Below are positions 52,149 through 59,552 of a DNA stretch of 64,000 bases, piece after piece; within the stretch, counting starts at the first letter, position 1, and each line of letters opens with the position of its first letter. Made by a program: the position numbers and the translations under genes. The notes under the pieces are model-generated. The model saw only the letters and a list, made by a program, of their open reading frames with translations, did no database searches and was not told where the DNA came from. The stretch spans positions 558,001 through 622,000 of the forward strand of contig NZ_FNIC01000002.1 in assembly GCF_900103935.1 (NCBI RefSeq), written 5' to 3'. This stretch comes from Nocardioides szechwanensis (GTDB lineage: Bacteria > Actinomycetota > Actinomycetes > Propionibacteriales > Nocardioidaceae).

Positions 52149-52195
52149 AAATCACGTTGACCCGCCCGAAAGTTTCGGGCGGGTCAACGTGATTT
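52149..52195. terminator. 47-nt perfect palindrome, repeat-family member 2
   Basis: 23-nt arms 52149-52171 and 52173-52195 around one base, core TTGACCCGCCCGAAA. It lies between convergent genes. Its central 37 nt match the element at 43191-43227 apart from the middle base. A half-copy (CCGCCCGAAACT) is at 52131-52142. Confidence 0.85.
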
Positions 52196-52212
52196 GTGCA
52201 GTTCGTGACGCG

Positions 52213-52890
52213 TCAGTCGGCTTCGGCGATCCATTCCTTCTTGGCGACCAGCAGACCGTCGCCGACGGGGAGCAGGGCGGAGACCAGGCCTTCGTGCTCG
52301 GCGATGGCCTTGCCGAGGTCACGGATGGTGACGGTCTCCTCGTCGCGCTGGGCGGGGTCGGCGACGCGGTCGTGCCACAGCGCGTTGTCGAAGGCCACGA
52401 TGCCGCCCGGGCGCAGCAGCCGCAGCGCCTCGGTGAGGTAGGCGGCGTACTCGGCCTTGTCGCCGTCGGCGAAGACCAGGTCGTAGTGGCCGTCGGTCAG
52501 CCGGGGGAGTACGTCGAGCGCGGCACCCGCGATGGTGCGGACCCGCTGGCTGGGGAGCCCGGCCTCGGCGAAGGTCTCGCGGGCCAGCCGCTGGTGCTCG
52601 GCCTCGATGTCGACGCTGGTGAGGATGCCGTCGGAGCGCATGCCGCGCATCAACCACACCCCGGAGACGCCGGTGCCGGTGCCGATCTCGACGACGGCGC
52701 GGGCATCGATCGCCGAGGCCAGGAACCGCAGCGCGGCTCCGCCGCCTGGGCTGATGGGCGTCACGCCGACCTCGTCCGCCCGCGACCGCGCGGCTGCGAG
52801 CACGTCGTCCTCGGGGACGAACGCCTCGGCGTAGGACCAACTCGCGGGCTTGATCGGGGTTGTGATGACGGCCTCCTGGGTAGGGCTCAT
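52213..52890 (-). CDS. class I SAM-dependent O-methyltransferase (Rv1220c-like)
   Basis: 225 residues. SAM motif I is [15 protein letters not shown] near 66, motif post-[16 protein letters not shown] (metal-binding Asp region of cation-dependent catechol-type enzymes) near 140, and [16 protein letters not shown] near 165. The methyl acceptor is unknown. The homologue in mycobacteria, Rv1220c, is likewise divergent from sigE. ATG at 52890. Confidence 0.9.
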   Translation of the reverse strand: MSPTQEAVITTPIKPASWSYAEAFVPEDDVLAAARSRADEVGVTPISPGGGAALRFLASAIDARAVVEIGTGTGVSGVWLMRGMRSDGILTSVDIEAEHQRLARETFAEAGLPSQRVRTIAGAALDVLPRLTDGHYDLVFADGDKAEYAAYLTEALRLLRPGGIVAFDNALWHDRVADPAQRDEETVTIRDLGKAIAEHEGLVSALLPVGDGLLVAKKEWIAEAD

Positions 52891-53074
52891 GGAGCCCCAC
52901 CACCGTATCGCCACCGGCGCCCGTGCGACCGGGACACACGCGGGCCGATCCGATCGGCCGGGAACACCGGACCCGCGCGAACCGTTGGCACGGTCGAAGG
53001 CTCTTCACAGGGAACGTTCAGACAGGACCTCTACCGTGCAGTTCAGAACACGAGTGCCAACGCGAGGAGCGACG

Positions 53075-53692
53075 ATGTCAACGCCGGGTAGTGCGGCGGG
53101 CCAGGGTCCGGACCAGCCCACCGAGGGCGTCCCCACCTGGGACGAGATCGTCGAGCAGCACTCCGACCGCGTCTACCGCCTCGCCTACCGGCTCACCGGC
53201 AACCGTCAGGACGCGGAGGACCTCACGCAGGAGGTGTTCGTGCGCGTGTTCCGCTCCCTGTCGACCTACACCCCCGGCACCTTCGAGGGCTGGCTGCACC
53301 GGATCACGACCAACCTCTTCCTCGACCAGGCCCGCCGCAAGCAGCGGATCCGCTTCGACGCCCTGTCCGACGAGCGCGCCGACCGGCTGACGAGCGCCTC
53401 GCCCGCCCCGGAGGCGGCCTACGCCGACCAGACGTTCGACGACGACGTCGAGCGCGCGCTCGCCACGCTGCCGCCCGACTTCCGTGCCGCCGTGGTCCTC
53501 TGCGACGTGGAGGGCCTCACCTATGAGGAGATCGCCGAGATCCTCGACGCCAAGCTCGGCACCGTCCGCTCCCGCATCCACCGCGGCCGGGCCATGCTGC
53601 GCACCGCCCTCGCGCACCGCGCCCCGAGCGCCGGCCGCGCCCGCTACTCCGGCCCGGCCGGCGACCCCGCCGCCGCGTGGAGCGCCTCATGA
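53075..53692 (+). CDS. sigE: ECF sigma factor SigE
   Basis: 205 residues. Sigma2 ([31 protein letters not shown]) and sigma4 ([48 protein letters not shown]) are clear. Order sigE-rseA-htrA and the divergent O-methyltransferase match the mycobacterial envelope-stress locus. ATG at 53075 after CGAGGAGC. A GGAAC box near 53012 could be an autoregulatory -35, but the spacing to CGT is 19 nt, longer than usual, so the upstream promoter is uncertain. Confidence 0.93.
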   Translation: MSTPGSAAGQGPDQPTEGVPTWDEIVEQHSDRVYRLAYRLTGNRQDAEDLTQEVFVRVFRSLSTYTPGTFEGWLHRITTNLFLDQARRKQRIRFDALSDERADRLTSASPAPEAAYADQTFDDDVERALATLPPDFRAAVVLCDVEGLTYEEIAEILDAKLGTVRSRIHRGRAMLRTALAHRAPSAGRARYSGPAGDPAAAWSAS

Positions 53693-54135
53693 TCGGCGGG
53701 CACCTCGGCGCCCGCGTGAGCGCGCTGCTCGACGGGCAGCTCTCGCACGACGAGACCGAGCGGGCCTGGGCCCACGTGCACACCTGCCACACCTGTCGCG
53801 ACCACGTCGAGCGCGAGGGCTGGGTCAAGACCCGCCTCGCCGGCCTCTCCTTCGGCGGCGTCGGCACCGCGCCCGAGCACCTCAAGGGCTCGCTGCTCGG
53901 CGTCACTCCCGGCGAGCTCTACCTGTCGATCGCCCAGGACGACCCCCACCGCACGCGCCGCGCGCTCAGCATGGCCGCGATCGGCGGCGGCGCCGTCGGC
54001 GCCGCCGTGATGGGCGTGCTCGCACTCGGCGCGGCCCCGGCCGACGCCCCCACCATCGAGCGCCGCGCCCCGGTCACCCAGATCAACACGCCCTCGCCGA
54101 GCCCGCTGGGCGGGCCGGTACGACGTACTCCGTGA
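53689..54135 (+). CDS. rseA: zinc-type anti-sigma factor RseA
   Basis: 148 residues. The anti-sigma zinc motif is H29-x3-C33-x2-C36 (HVHTCHTC) in a helical domain that begins [21 protein letters not shown]; a helix at about 96-117 ([19 protein letters not shown]) could cross the membrane. ATG overlaps the sigE stop by 4 nt, ensuring near-equal synthesis of the pair. In mycobacteria RseA is inactivated by oxidation of these Cys and by phosphorylation-linked proteolysis; that regulation is assumed, not seen. Confidence 0.92.
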   Translation: MIGGHLGARVSALLDGQLSHDETERAWAHVHTCHTCRDHVEREGWVKTRLAGLSFGGVGTAPEHLKGSLLGVTPGELYLSIAQDDPHRTRRALSMAAIGGGAVGAAVMGVLALGAAPADAPTIERRAPVTQINTPSPSPLGGPVRRTP

Positions 54136-54162
54136 CGGTCGTTTCACCCTCCGGGGGATGAT

Positions 54163-55455
54163 GTGACGGTGAATGAGCCGGACCAGCCCTCGAACTCGGA
54201 CGAGACCTCTCCGTCCTGGCTCCCCCCGTCCCCGCCGCCCGGTGCCCCCGAGCACGCCTCTTGGGGCGGTTTCCCCTCTTCGTCCACGCAGCCCCTGCCC
54301 GTGCTGCCGCCCGCCCGGCCCCCGAGCCACTCCGGGCGCGCCCGCGTCAGCGGCTGGGTGTGGCCGGTGTTCGCGTCGGTGGCCCTGGTCGTCGGCCTGC
54401 TCGGCGGCGTCGCCGGCAGCATCGCCTACGACGAGCTGCGTGACGACGCCTCCGACACCCCGGGCACGGTCTCGGGTGGTCTGGCCGACGTCGAGACGGT
54501 CTCCCTGCCCCCGCTGTCCGCCGACGAGGAGGGCTCGGTCGCCGCGGTCGCAGAGAAGCTGCTGCCCAGCACCGTGCAGATCTCGGCCCAGTACGACGGC
54601 GAGGACGGCGGTGCCACCGGCTCCGGGTTCGTCCTCGACCGGCAGGGCCACATCGTCACCAACAACCACGTCGTGGAGTCCGCAGCCGAGGACGACGGTC
54701 CGATCGAGATCGTCGACCAGGACGGCAACCGCTACGACGCCACCGTCGTCGGGCGCAGCCCGGTCTACGACCTCGCCATCCTCTACGCCGAGGACGCCAC
54801 CGGCCTCGAGCCCGCCGCGCTCGGCCGCTCGCAGGGGCTCCGCGTGGGTGAGGGTGTCGTGGCGATCGGCTCCCCGCTCGGCCTGAGCTCCACGGTCACC
54901 GCCGGCATCGTCAGCTCGCTCAACCGGCCGGTGACGACGGGGGAGTCGGCCGACGACTCGTCGTACATCAACGCGGTGCAGACCGATGCCGCGATCAACC
55001 CCGGCAACTCCGGCGGTCCGCTGGTCAACCTCCGCGGTCAGGTGGTGGGCGTCAACTCCGCCATCGCCACCACCGGCGGGGGCACGTTCAGCGGTGAGGC
55101 CGGCAACATCGGGGTCGGCTTCGCGATCCCGGTCGAGCAGGTCATCATCACCGCCGACCAGATCCTCAAGACCGGCAAGTCCAGCTATCCCGTCATCGGC
55201 GCCAAGGTGCAGACCGGGGTGCGCGACGGCACCGGCGCCGAGATCGACGAGGTGCTCGACGACAGCCCGGCCGAGGACGCGGGGCTCGAGAAGGGCGACG
55301 TCGTGATCGCGGTCGAGGGGGAGCGGATCACCGACGGCATCGCGCTCATCGTGTCGATCCGGACCCACCAGCCGGGCGAGACGATCGAGTTCACCTACCG
55401 GCGCGGCGACGCCGAGCGGACCACCGAGATCACCCTCGACGCCGAGACCGGCTGA
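54163..55455 (+). CDS. htrA: HtrA/DegP-like membrane serine protease with PDZ domain
   Basis: 430 residues: Pro/Ser-rich cytoplasmic N-terminus (1-62), one membrane helix (about 63-85), a trypsin-like domain with H169 (VTNNHVV), D203 (VYDLAIL) and S283 (NPGNSGGPL), then a PDZ domain (about 330-425; GLEKGDVVIAVEGERITDG). It degrades or chaperones misfolded proteins outside the membrane and belongs to the SigE regulon in relatives. GTG at 54163 chosen; a second GTG at 54169 is also possible, since the GGGGGA site precedes both. Confidence 0.92.
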   Translation: MTVNEPDQPSNSDETSPSWLPPSPPPGAPEHASWGGFPSSSTQPLPVLPPARPPSHSGRARVSGWVWPVFASVALVVGLLGGVAGSIAYDELRDDASDTPGTVSGGLADVETVSLPPLSADEEGSVAAVAEKLLPSTVQISAQYDGEDGGATGSGFVLDRQGHIVTNNHVVESAAEDDGPIEIVDQDGNRYDATVVGRSPVYDLAILYAEDATGLEPAALGRSQGLRVGEGVVAIGSPLGLSSTVTAGIVSSLNRPVTTGESADDSSYINAVQTDAAINPGNSGGPLVNLRGQVVGVNSAIATTGGGTFSGEAGNIGVGFAIPVEQVIITADQILKTGKSSYPVIGAKVQTGVRDGTGAEIDEVLDDSPAEDAGLEKGDVVIAVEGERITDGIALIVSIRTHQPGETIEFTYRRGDAERTTEITLDAETG

Positions 55456-55458
55456 TCG

Positions 55459-55695
55459 CTACTCCGGCGCCTCGGCGTCGACGAACGGGTGTTGGGCCAC
55501 GAAGTCCTCGGCCTGCTTGTACATCCGGGCGATGTAGTCCTCGAGCATGCTCGCCTCGACGCGCCACTGGCCGCGCCCGCCGATCTTGATCGCCGGCAGG
55601 TCGCCGCGGCGTACGAGCGCGTAGACCTGGGCGCTGGAGGTGTTGAGCACCTCGGCCACGTCGGCGAGCGTTAGGAAGCGGGGCGTTGCGGCCAT
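55459..55695 (-). CDS. excisionase/MerR-like small HTH protein
   Basis: 78 residues. FLTLADVAEVLNTSSAQVYALVRRGDLPAIKIGGRGQWRVEASMLEDYIARMY is the winged-helix pattern of excisionase/AlpA/BldC-like proteins. It is too short to have an effector domain. ATG at 55695 chosen over an upstream ATG at 55704 because GACGAT ends 7 nt before it. Its 3' end lies 3 nt from the convergent htrA stop. Divergent from the SAF-CpaE pair, which it may control. Confidence 0.88.
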   Translation of the reverse strand: MAATPRFLTLADVAEVLNTSSAQVYALVRRGDLPAIKIGGRGQWRVEASMLEDYIARMYKQAEDFVAQHPFVDAEAPE

Positions 55696-55795
55696 GGGCC
55701 CCATCGTCGCACCTCCCGCCACATCCGTGACACCCTCCCGGGTCCCCTGTGGAGGACCGGGTGACCGGAGGCGCCGCAGAATGCATGATGTCCTC

Positions 55796-56473
55796 GTGGC
55801 CAGGAATCTCGGGAGGCCGGACACGGTGGTGCCCCCACCGGCGGTCCGTGCGTCCACGCCCGGTTGGCGCGACCCGCGGCTGTGGGTCGGCGTCGCGATC
55901 GTCGCCGTGTCCGTGGTCGGCGGGGCCCGTCTGCTCGCGTCCGCCGACGACACCATCGCCGTGTGGGGCGTCGCCTCCGACATGGGCGCCGGCGACCTGG
56001 TCAGCGAGGACGACCTGGTGGTCCAGCGGGTCCGGTTCGCCGACGAGTCCGGCAGCGACCGCTACTTCACCGTCGACGAGGGGCTTCCCGGTGACCTCGA
56101 GCTGCTCCGCGGGGTGGGCGCGGGCGAGCTGCTCCCGCGCGCCGCCGTGGGCTCGGCCGCCGACACCGACACGCTCGAGGTCCCGATCTCGGTCGAGTCC
56201 GGGCGGGTGCCGGTCGGCGTCGACGCCGGCTCGGTCGTCGACGTCTACATCGTCGCCCGACCGACCGACCCAGAGCAGGGCGTCCCCGGCGGGCTGGGCG
56301 AGCCCGCGCTCCAGGCGGTCACCGTGGTGGCCGCGCCGAGCATCGACGACACCTTTGGTACGTCGGGCCAGCGACAGCTCGACCTCGCCGTGCCCGAGGC
56401 TGCCGCGCAGGCGTTCTTCGAGCTGCTCAACTCCTACGACAACCCCGTGCTCACGGTGCTCCGGCGGGGCTGA
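55796..56473 (+). CDS. SAF-domain CpaB/RcpC-like membrane protein
   Basis: 225 residues: one membrane helix (about 27-46), then a SAF domain (52-115; VASDMGAGDLVSEDDLVVQRVRF, GVGAGELLPRAAVG) and a beta-rich tail with ESGRVPVGVDAGSVVDVYIV. CpaB/RcpC proteins assist Flp/Tad pilus export in the periplasm or cell wall. GTG 55796 chosen because CATGAT ends 6 nt upstream; an in-frame ATG at 55781 is the alternative. Its stop overlaps the next start by one base. Confidence 0.8.
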   Translation: MARNLGRPDTVVPPPAVRASTPGWRDPRLWVGVAIVAVSVVGGARLLASADDTIAVWGVASDMGAGDLVSEDDLVVQRVRFADESGSDRYFTVDEGLPGDLELLRGVGAGELLPRAAVGSAADTDTLEVPISVESGRVPVGVDAGSVVDVYIVARPTDPEQGVPGGLGEPALQAVTVVAAPSIDDTFGTSGQRQLDLAVPEAAAQAFFELLNSYDNPVLTVLRRG

Positions 56474-57723
56474 TGATCGTCGTCCTGGTGGTGGCCTCGG
56501 GGGCGACGTGGGAGTCCCCGGCGCTGACCCTCCTCGGCAGCCACCGCGACATCGTCGTGCTCAAGCGCTGCGTCGACGTCGACGACCTGCTCGCCTCGGC
56601 GACCGCCGGCCAGGCCGACGTCGCGGTCCTCGGCCTCGACGCGCCCGGTCTCGACGCCGCGGCCGTCGACCACCTGCGGCGCTACGCCGTCCGCCCGGTC
56701 GCCGTGGTCGGGGCCGACGCCCTGGACTCCGGGCGGCTGCGTGCCTCCCGCATCGGCATCGCCTCGCTGGTCGCCGACGACGACCTGGACGGGCTCCTGG
56801 CCGCGGTCCTGGCGTCCGAGGCGACGCCGGTGGCACCAGAGGCGCTGCTCGCGGACCCGCTGGTGACTGGATCGCCGCCCGTGGCCGGCCGGGTGGTGGT
56901 GGTCTGGGGGCCCGGGGGTGCCCCCGGCCGCAGCACGGTCGCCGCGGGCGTCGCCGCCGAGCTGGCCCGGCGTCGCTGCCGGACGATCCTGGTCGACGCG
57001 GACCCCTACGGCGGCACGCTCGCCCAGCAGCTCGGGATCCTCGACGAGGTCTCGGGCCTCCTGGCCGCCGCCCGGCTGGCCTCCGGCGGGCTGCTGGCCG
57101 AGCGCTTCGCCACCGTCCAACGGGCTGTCGACGCGCACCTGTCGGTGGTCACCGGCCTGCCCCGCGCCGACCGCTGGGTCGAGCTGCGACCGGGCTCTGT
57201 GGAGCACCTCCTGGAGGTGGCGCGTGAGCACGGCCAGGTCGTCGTCGACACCGGCTTCAGCCTCGAGGACGACCCGGGGCGTGACTATGGCGCCCGCCCG
57301 GCCCGCAACCAGCTGACCCTCGGTGCGTTGGAGGCGGCCGACGAGGTCCTCGTGGTGGGTGCGGCCGACCCGGTCGGTCTGTCCCGGCTCGCGCGGGGGC
57401 TGGTCGAGCTGCGCGAGGTGACCGCCGGGGCGCCGGTGCGGGTGGTGGTCAACCGGATGCGACCCACCCTGGGCTGGACCGAGAAGGACATCGCGGGCAT
57501 GGTCGGCGGCTTCACGAGGCTCTCGGGGCTGCACTTCCTGCCCGACGACCGGGCCGCCGTCGACCGCGCGCTGGTCACCGGCCGCACGCTCGTCGAGTCC
57601 GGTGACTCCCCGCTCACCCGGGCGCTCTCGTCGCTGGTGGACGCGCTGGCGCCCGGCCCGCCGCCGAGTGTGGCGCCGACTGCGGTCAGGCCGCGAACAG
57701 CAGGTACAACCCGCCCGCGGTGA
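56473..57723 (+). CDS. CpaE-like MinD/ParA-family ATPase
   Basis: 416 residues. N-terminal receiver-like pseudo-domain (about 1-115), then a MinD-type domain with a variant Walker A VWGPGGAPGRSTVAAGVA near 142 (GG-APGRST rather than the usual KGGvGKTT, so the signature first Lys is absent) and LVDADPYGGTLAQQLG as Walker A'. CpaE-type proteins place Tad pilus machinery. Partner SAF/CpaB gene overlaps by one base. The last 38 nt overlap the convergent membrane-protein gene. Confidence 0.85.
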   Translation: MIVVLVVASGATWESPALTLLGSHRDIVVLKRCVDVDDLLASATAGQADVAVLGLDAPGLDAAAVDHLRRYAVRPVAVVGADALDSGRLRASRIGIASLVADDDLDGLLAAVLASEATPVAPEALLADPLVTGSPPVAGRVVVVWGPGGAPGRSTVAAGVAAELARRRCRTILVDADPYGGTLAQQLGILDEVSGLLAAARLASGGLLAERFATVQRAVDAHLSVVTGLPRADRWVELRPGSVEHLLEVAREHGQVVVDTGFSLEDDPGRDYGARPARNQLTLGALEAADEVLVVGAADPVGLSRLARGLVELREVTAGAPVRVVVNRMRPTLGWTEKDIAGMVGGFTRLSGLHFLPDDRAAVDRALVTGRTLVESGDSPLTRALSSLVDALAPGPPPSVAPTAVRPRTAGTTRPR

Positions 57724-59023
57724 AGGCCACCATCGCGAACAACAGCGGCAGCTGTCCCGTGAGCTGGTGGCGCGCGGGGAGGAGCCGGACTGCCCGGTCG
57801 TGCGCGGCGATGACGCCGAGCACGTGGCCGACGACGACCGCGATCACTTTCGTGTTGGCCAGCAGCGTGGGGTGGTAGGACAGCCAGTAGTTGATCGTCC
57901 AGTCACCGGTGCCGAGGATGTTGGAGCCGTCGCCGAAGGGGTCGCTGGCCAGGATCAGGGTCCGCTGCCCGAACTCCACGAGGTAGGTCAGGTAGTGGGC
58001 CACGACGTAGCCCACGACGATCGGGACGATCGAGTGCGCGTACCGGTCGGGCAGCGAGCGACGGCTGGTCTCCGGGCCGACCCCCGTGAGCATGCAGCCC
58101 AGCGCGAAGACCAGTCCCACCCCGATGCAGAACGACAACAGGGCCAGGTTGTTGAGCAGGTAGGACGACACGGTCGTCGACTGGATGAACGAGACCCACT
58201 CCGAGGAGTCGCGGAACGAGTCGAAGGCGGTGCTGCCGAACAGCACGGCCAGGACCGCCACCAGCCCGGGCCGCACCACGACGGAGTCGAGGTTGGCCAG
58301 GGGGCTGCGGACCAGCAGGCGCCCCTCGCGGGTGCCCCACACCGACAGCTTGCCGACGAGGGTGGAGTAGACCTCGAACGGGTCGGCGTGCTCGTAGAAG
58401 GTGTTGCCGAAGAGCGCGCCGCCGATCAGCATCGCGGCGACGTAGACCGCGCACCACAGCCGGACCGGCCCGAGCTCGGTCATGAACGGGTAGACCAGCT
58501 CGAGCCACACGAACGCGAACAGCCCGATCGCGGCCGGCCAGTGGCCCAAGCGCTGCGGGTAGGTGAAGACGCCGACCTCGGGGTCGCTGCCCGACAGCTT
58601 GGCGAAGGCCAGGTTGATCGTGCGGACCGGGCTGATCATCTTCCAGACCGGGCCGAACAGCAGCGAGAGCGGGACCAGCCCCACCCACCACCAGACGAAG
58701 ACGATGCCGAAGAACGGGTTGGTGCGCAGGTCCTCGCCGAGCACGGCGACCATGACGGTGTAGGCGAACACCACGAAGCCCAACGCGCGCAGCGCGAAGC
58801 GCCACCCCGTCGAGGCGACCAGCCCGTCCAGCCACGCGGGGGCAGGTCGACCGGTCGTGGCCTCGTCGTAGCGCGGTGTGCGCCACGCGATCGCGAGCAC
58901 GGTGAAGGAGATGACCAGCGCCGCGACGGCGCCTGCGATCGCGAGGGACGGCGAGATCGGCAGGTCCGCGGAGCCGCCGATGCCGTGCGCGAACGCGCGG
59001 TCGCCCACGGGGACGTCTGGCAC
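57686..59023 (-). CDS. multi-pass integral membrane protein
   Basis: 445 residues with about ten to eleven membrane helices. Recurrent aromatic/His patterns include FGIVFVWWWVGLVPLSLLFGPVWKMISP, GNTFYEHADPFEVYSTLVGKLSVWG, GYVVAHYLTYLVEFGQRTLIL and INYWLSYHPTLLANTKVIAVVVGHVLGV. Several membrane-embedded His could bind metal or haem. Some actinobacterial annotation calls such proteins fenitrothion hydrolase, which the sequence itself does not support. ATG at 59023 lies 7 nt after the lipoprotein stop, so the two are one operon. Confidence 0.75.
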   Translation of the reverse strand: MPDVPVGDRAFAHGIGGSADLPISPSLAIAGAVAALVISFTVLAIAWRTPRYDEATTGRPAPAWLDGLVASTGWRFALRALGFVVFAYTVMVAVLGEDLRTNPFFGIVFVWWWVGLVPLSLLFGPVWKMISPVRTINLAFAKLSGSDPEVGVFTYPQRLGHWPAAIGLFAFVWLELVYPFMTELGPVRLWCAVYVAAMLIGGALFGNTFYEHADPFEVYSTLVGKLSVWGTREGRLLVRSPLANLDSVVVRPGLVAVLAVLFGSTAFDSFRDSSEWVSFIQSTTVSSYLLNNLALLSFCIGVGLVFALGCMLTGVGPETSRRSLPDRYAHSIVPIVVGYVVAHYLTYLVEFGQRTLILASDPFGDGSNILGTGDWTINYWLSYHPTLLANTKVIAVVVGHVLGVIAAHDRAVRLLPARHQLTGQLPLLFAMVAFTAGGLYLLFAA

Positions 59024-59030
59024 GGCGTGC

Positions 59031-59393
59031 TCAGCTCACTTGGAGCTGGACGATGATCTGCTCGAGGTTGTGCGACTCCACGTCGACGACCCCGGGCTTG
59101 TCGATGACGATCTTGAGCGTGGTCGTGCCCACGGCGTATTCGAACTGCTGTTCTGGCTCGGAGTGCACGTGGATCTCGCCCGGCTCGTCGGCCTCGACGA
59201 CCAGGTCGATCGGCTGATTGACGTCGACCTCGACGCGCTCGCCGTTGGGGGTGACTTCGCCCTCGCTGAACGTGACCTCGATGGTCTCGGTGTCCTTGCC
59301 GTCGCCGCTGCCGGAGGGTTCGTCGTCCCCACACGCGGAGACGAGACCGAGCGTCGAGACGAGGACGGTCAAGGTCGCCAGCTGTCGTCGCAT
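59031..59393 (-). CDS. small lipoprotein with cupredoxin-like fold
   Basis: 120 residues. Lipobox LGLVSACGDD (Cys near 21), an acidic linker, then strands TIEVTFSEGEVTPNGERVEVDVNQPIDLVVEADEPGEIHVHSEP and FEYAVGTTTLKIVIDKPGVVDVESH, spaced like a cupredoxin/EfeO-type beta-sandwich. The HVHSEPEQ His pair and terminal ESHN could bind a metal. It probably delivers something to the membrane protein encoded 7 nt downstream; copper or iron is a guess. Confidence 0.75.
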   Translation of the reverse strand: MRRQLATLTVLVSTLGLVSACGDDEPSGSGDGKDTETIEVTFSEGEVTPNGERVEVDVNQPIDLVVEADEPGEIHVHSEPEQQFEYAVGTTTLKIVIDKPGVVDVESHNLEQIIVQLQVS

Positions 59394-59552
59394 GGTGTCG
59401 GGATCCAATCTCTGGGGTTCGGCGAGAACTCGTCGAGTGTCGGTGGGCGGGCGGTGCCGCGACTTCGGCACAACTCTGTCAGAATCCCATGCGGGGCAAA
59501 GCGTGGACTGTGGGGGTCCACGGTGGTTGATTCAGCGCGGAAGGAACGGCAC

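Noticed and set aside
53009..53040. Autoregulatory SigE-type promoter (GGAAC...CGT) upstream of sigE.
   Set aside because: The spacer is 19 nt, longer than the usual 16-17, so it is mentioned only as a possibility and not listed as a feature.
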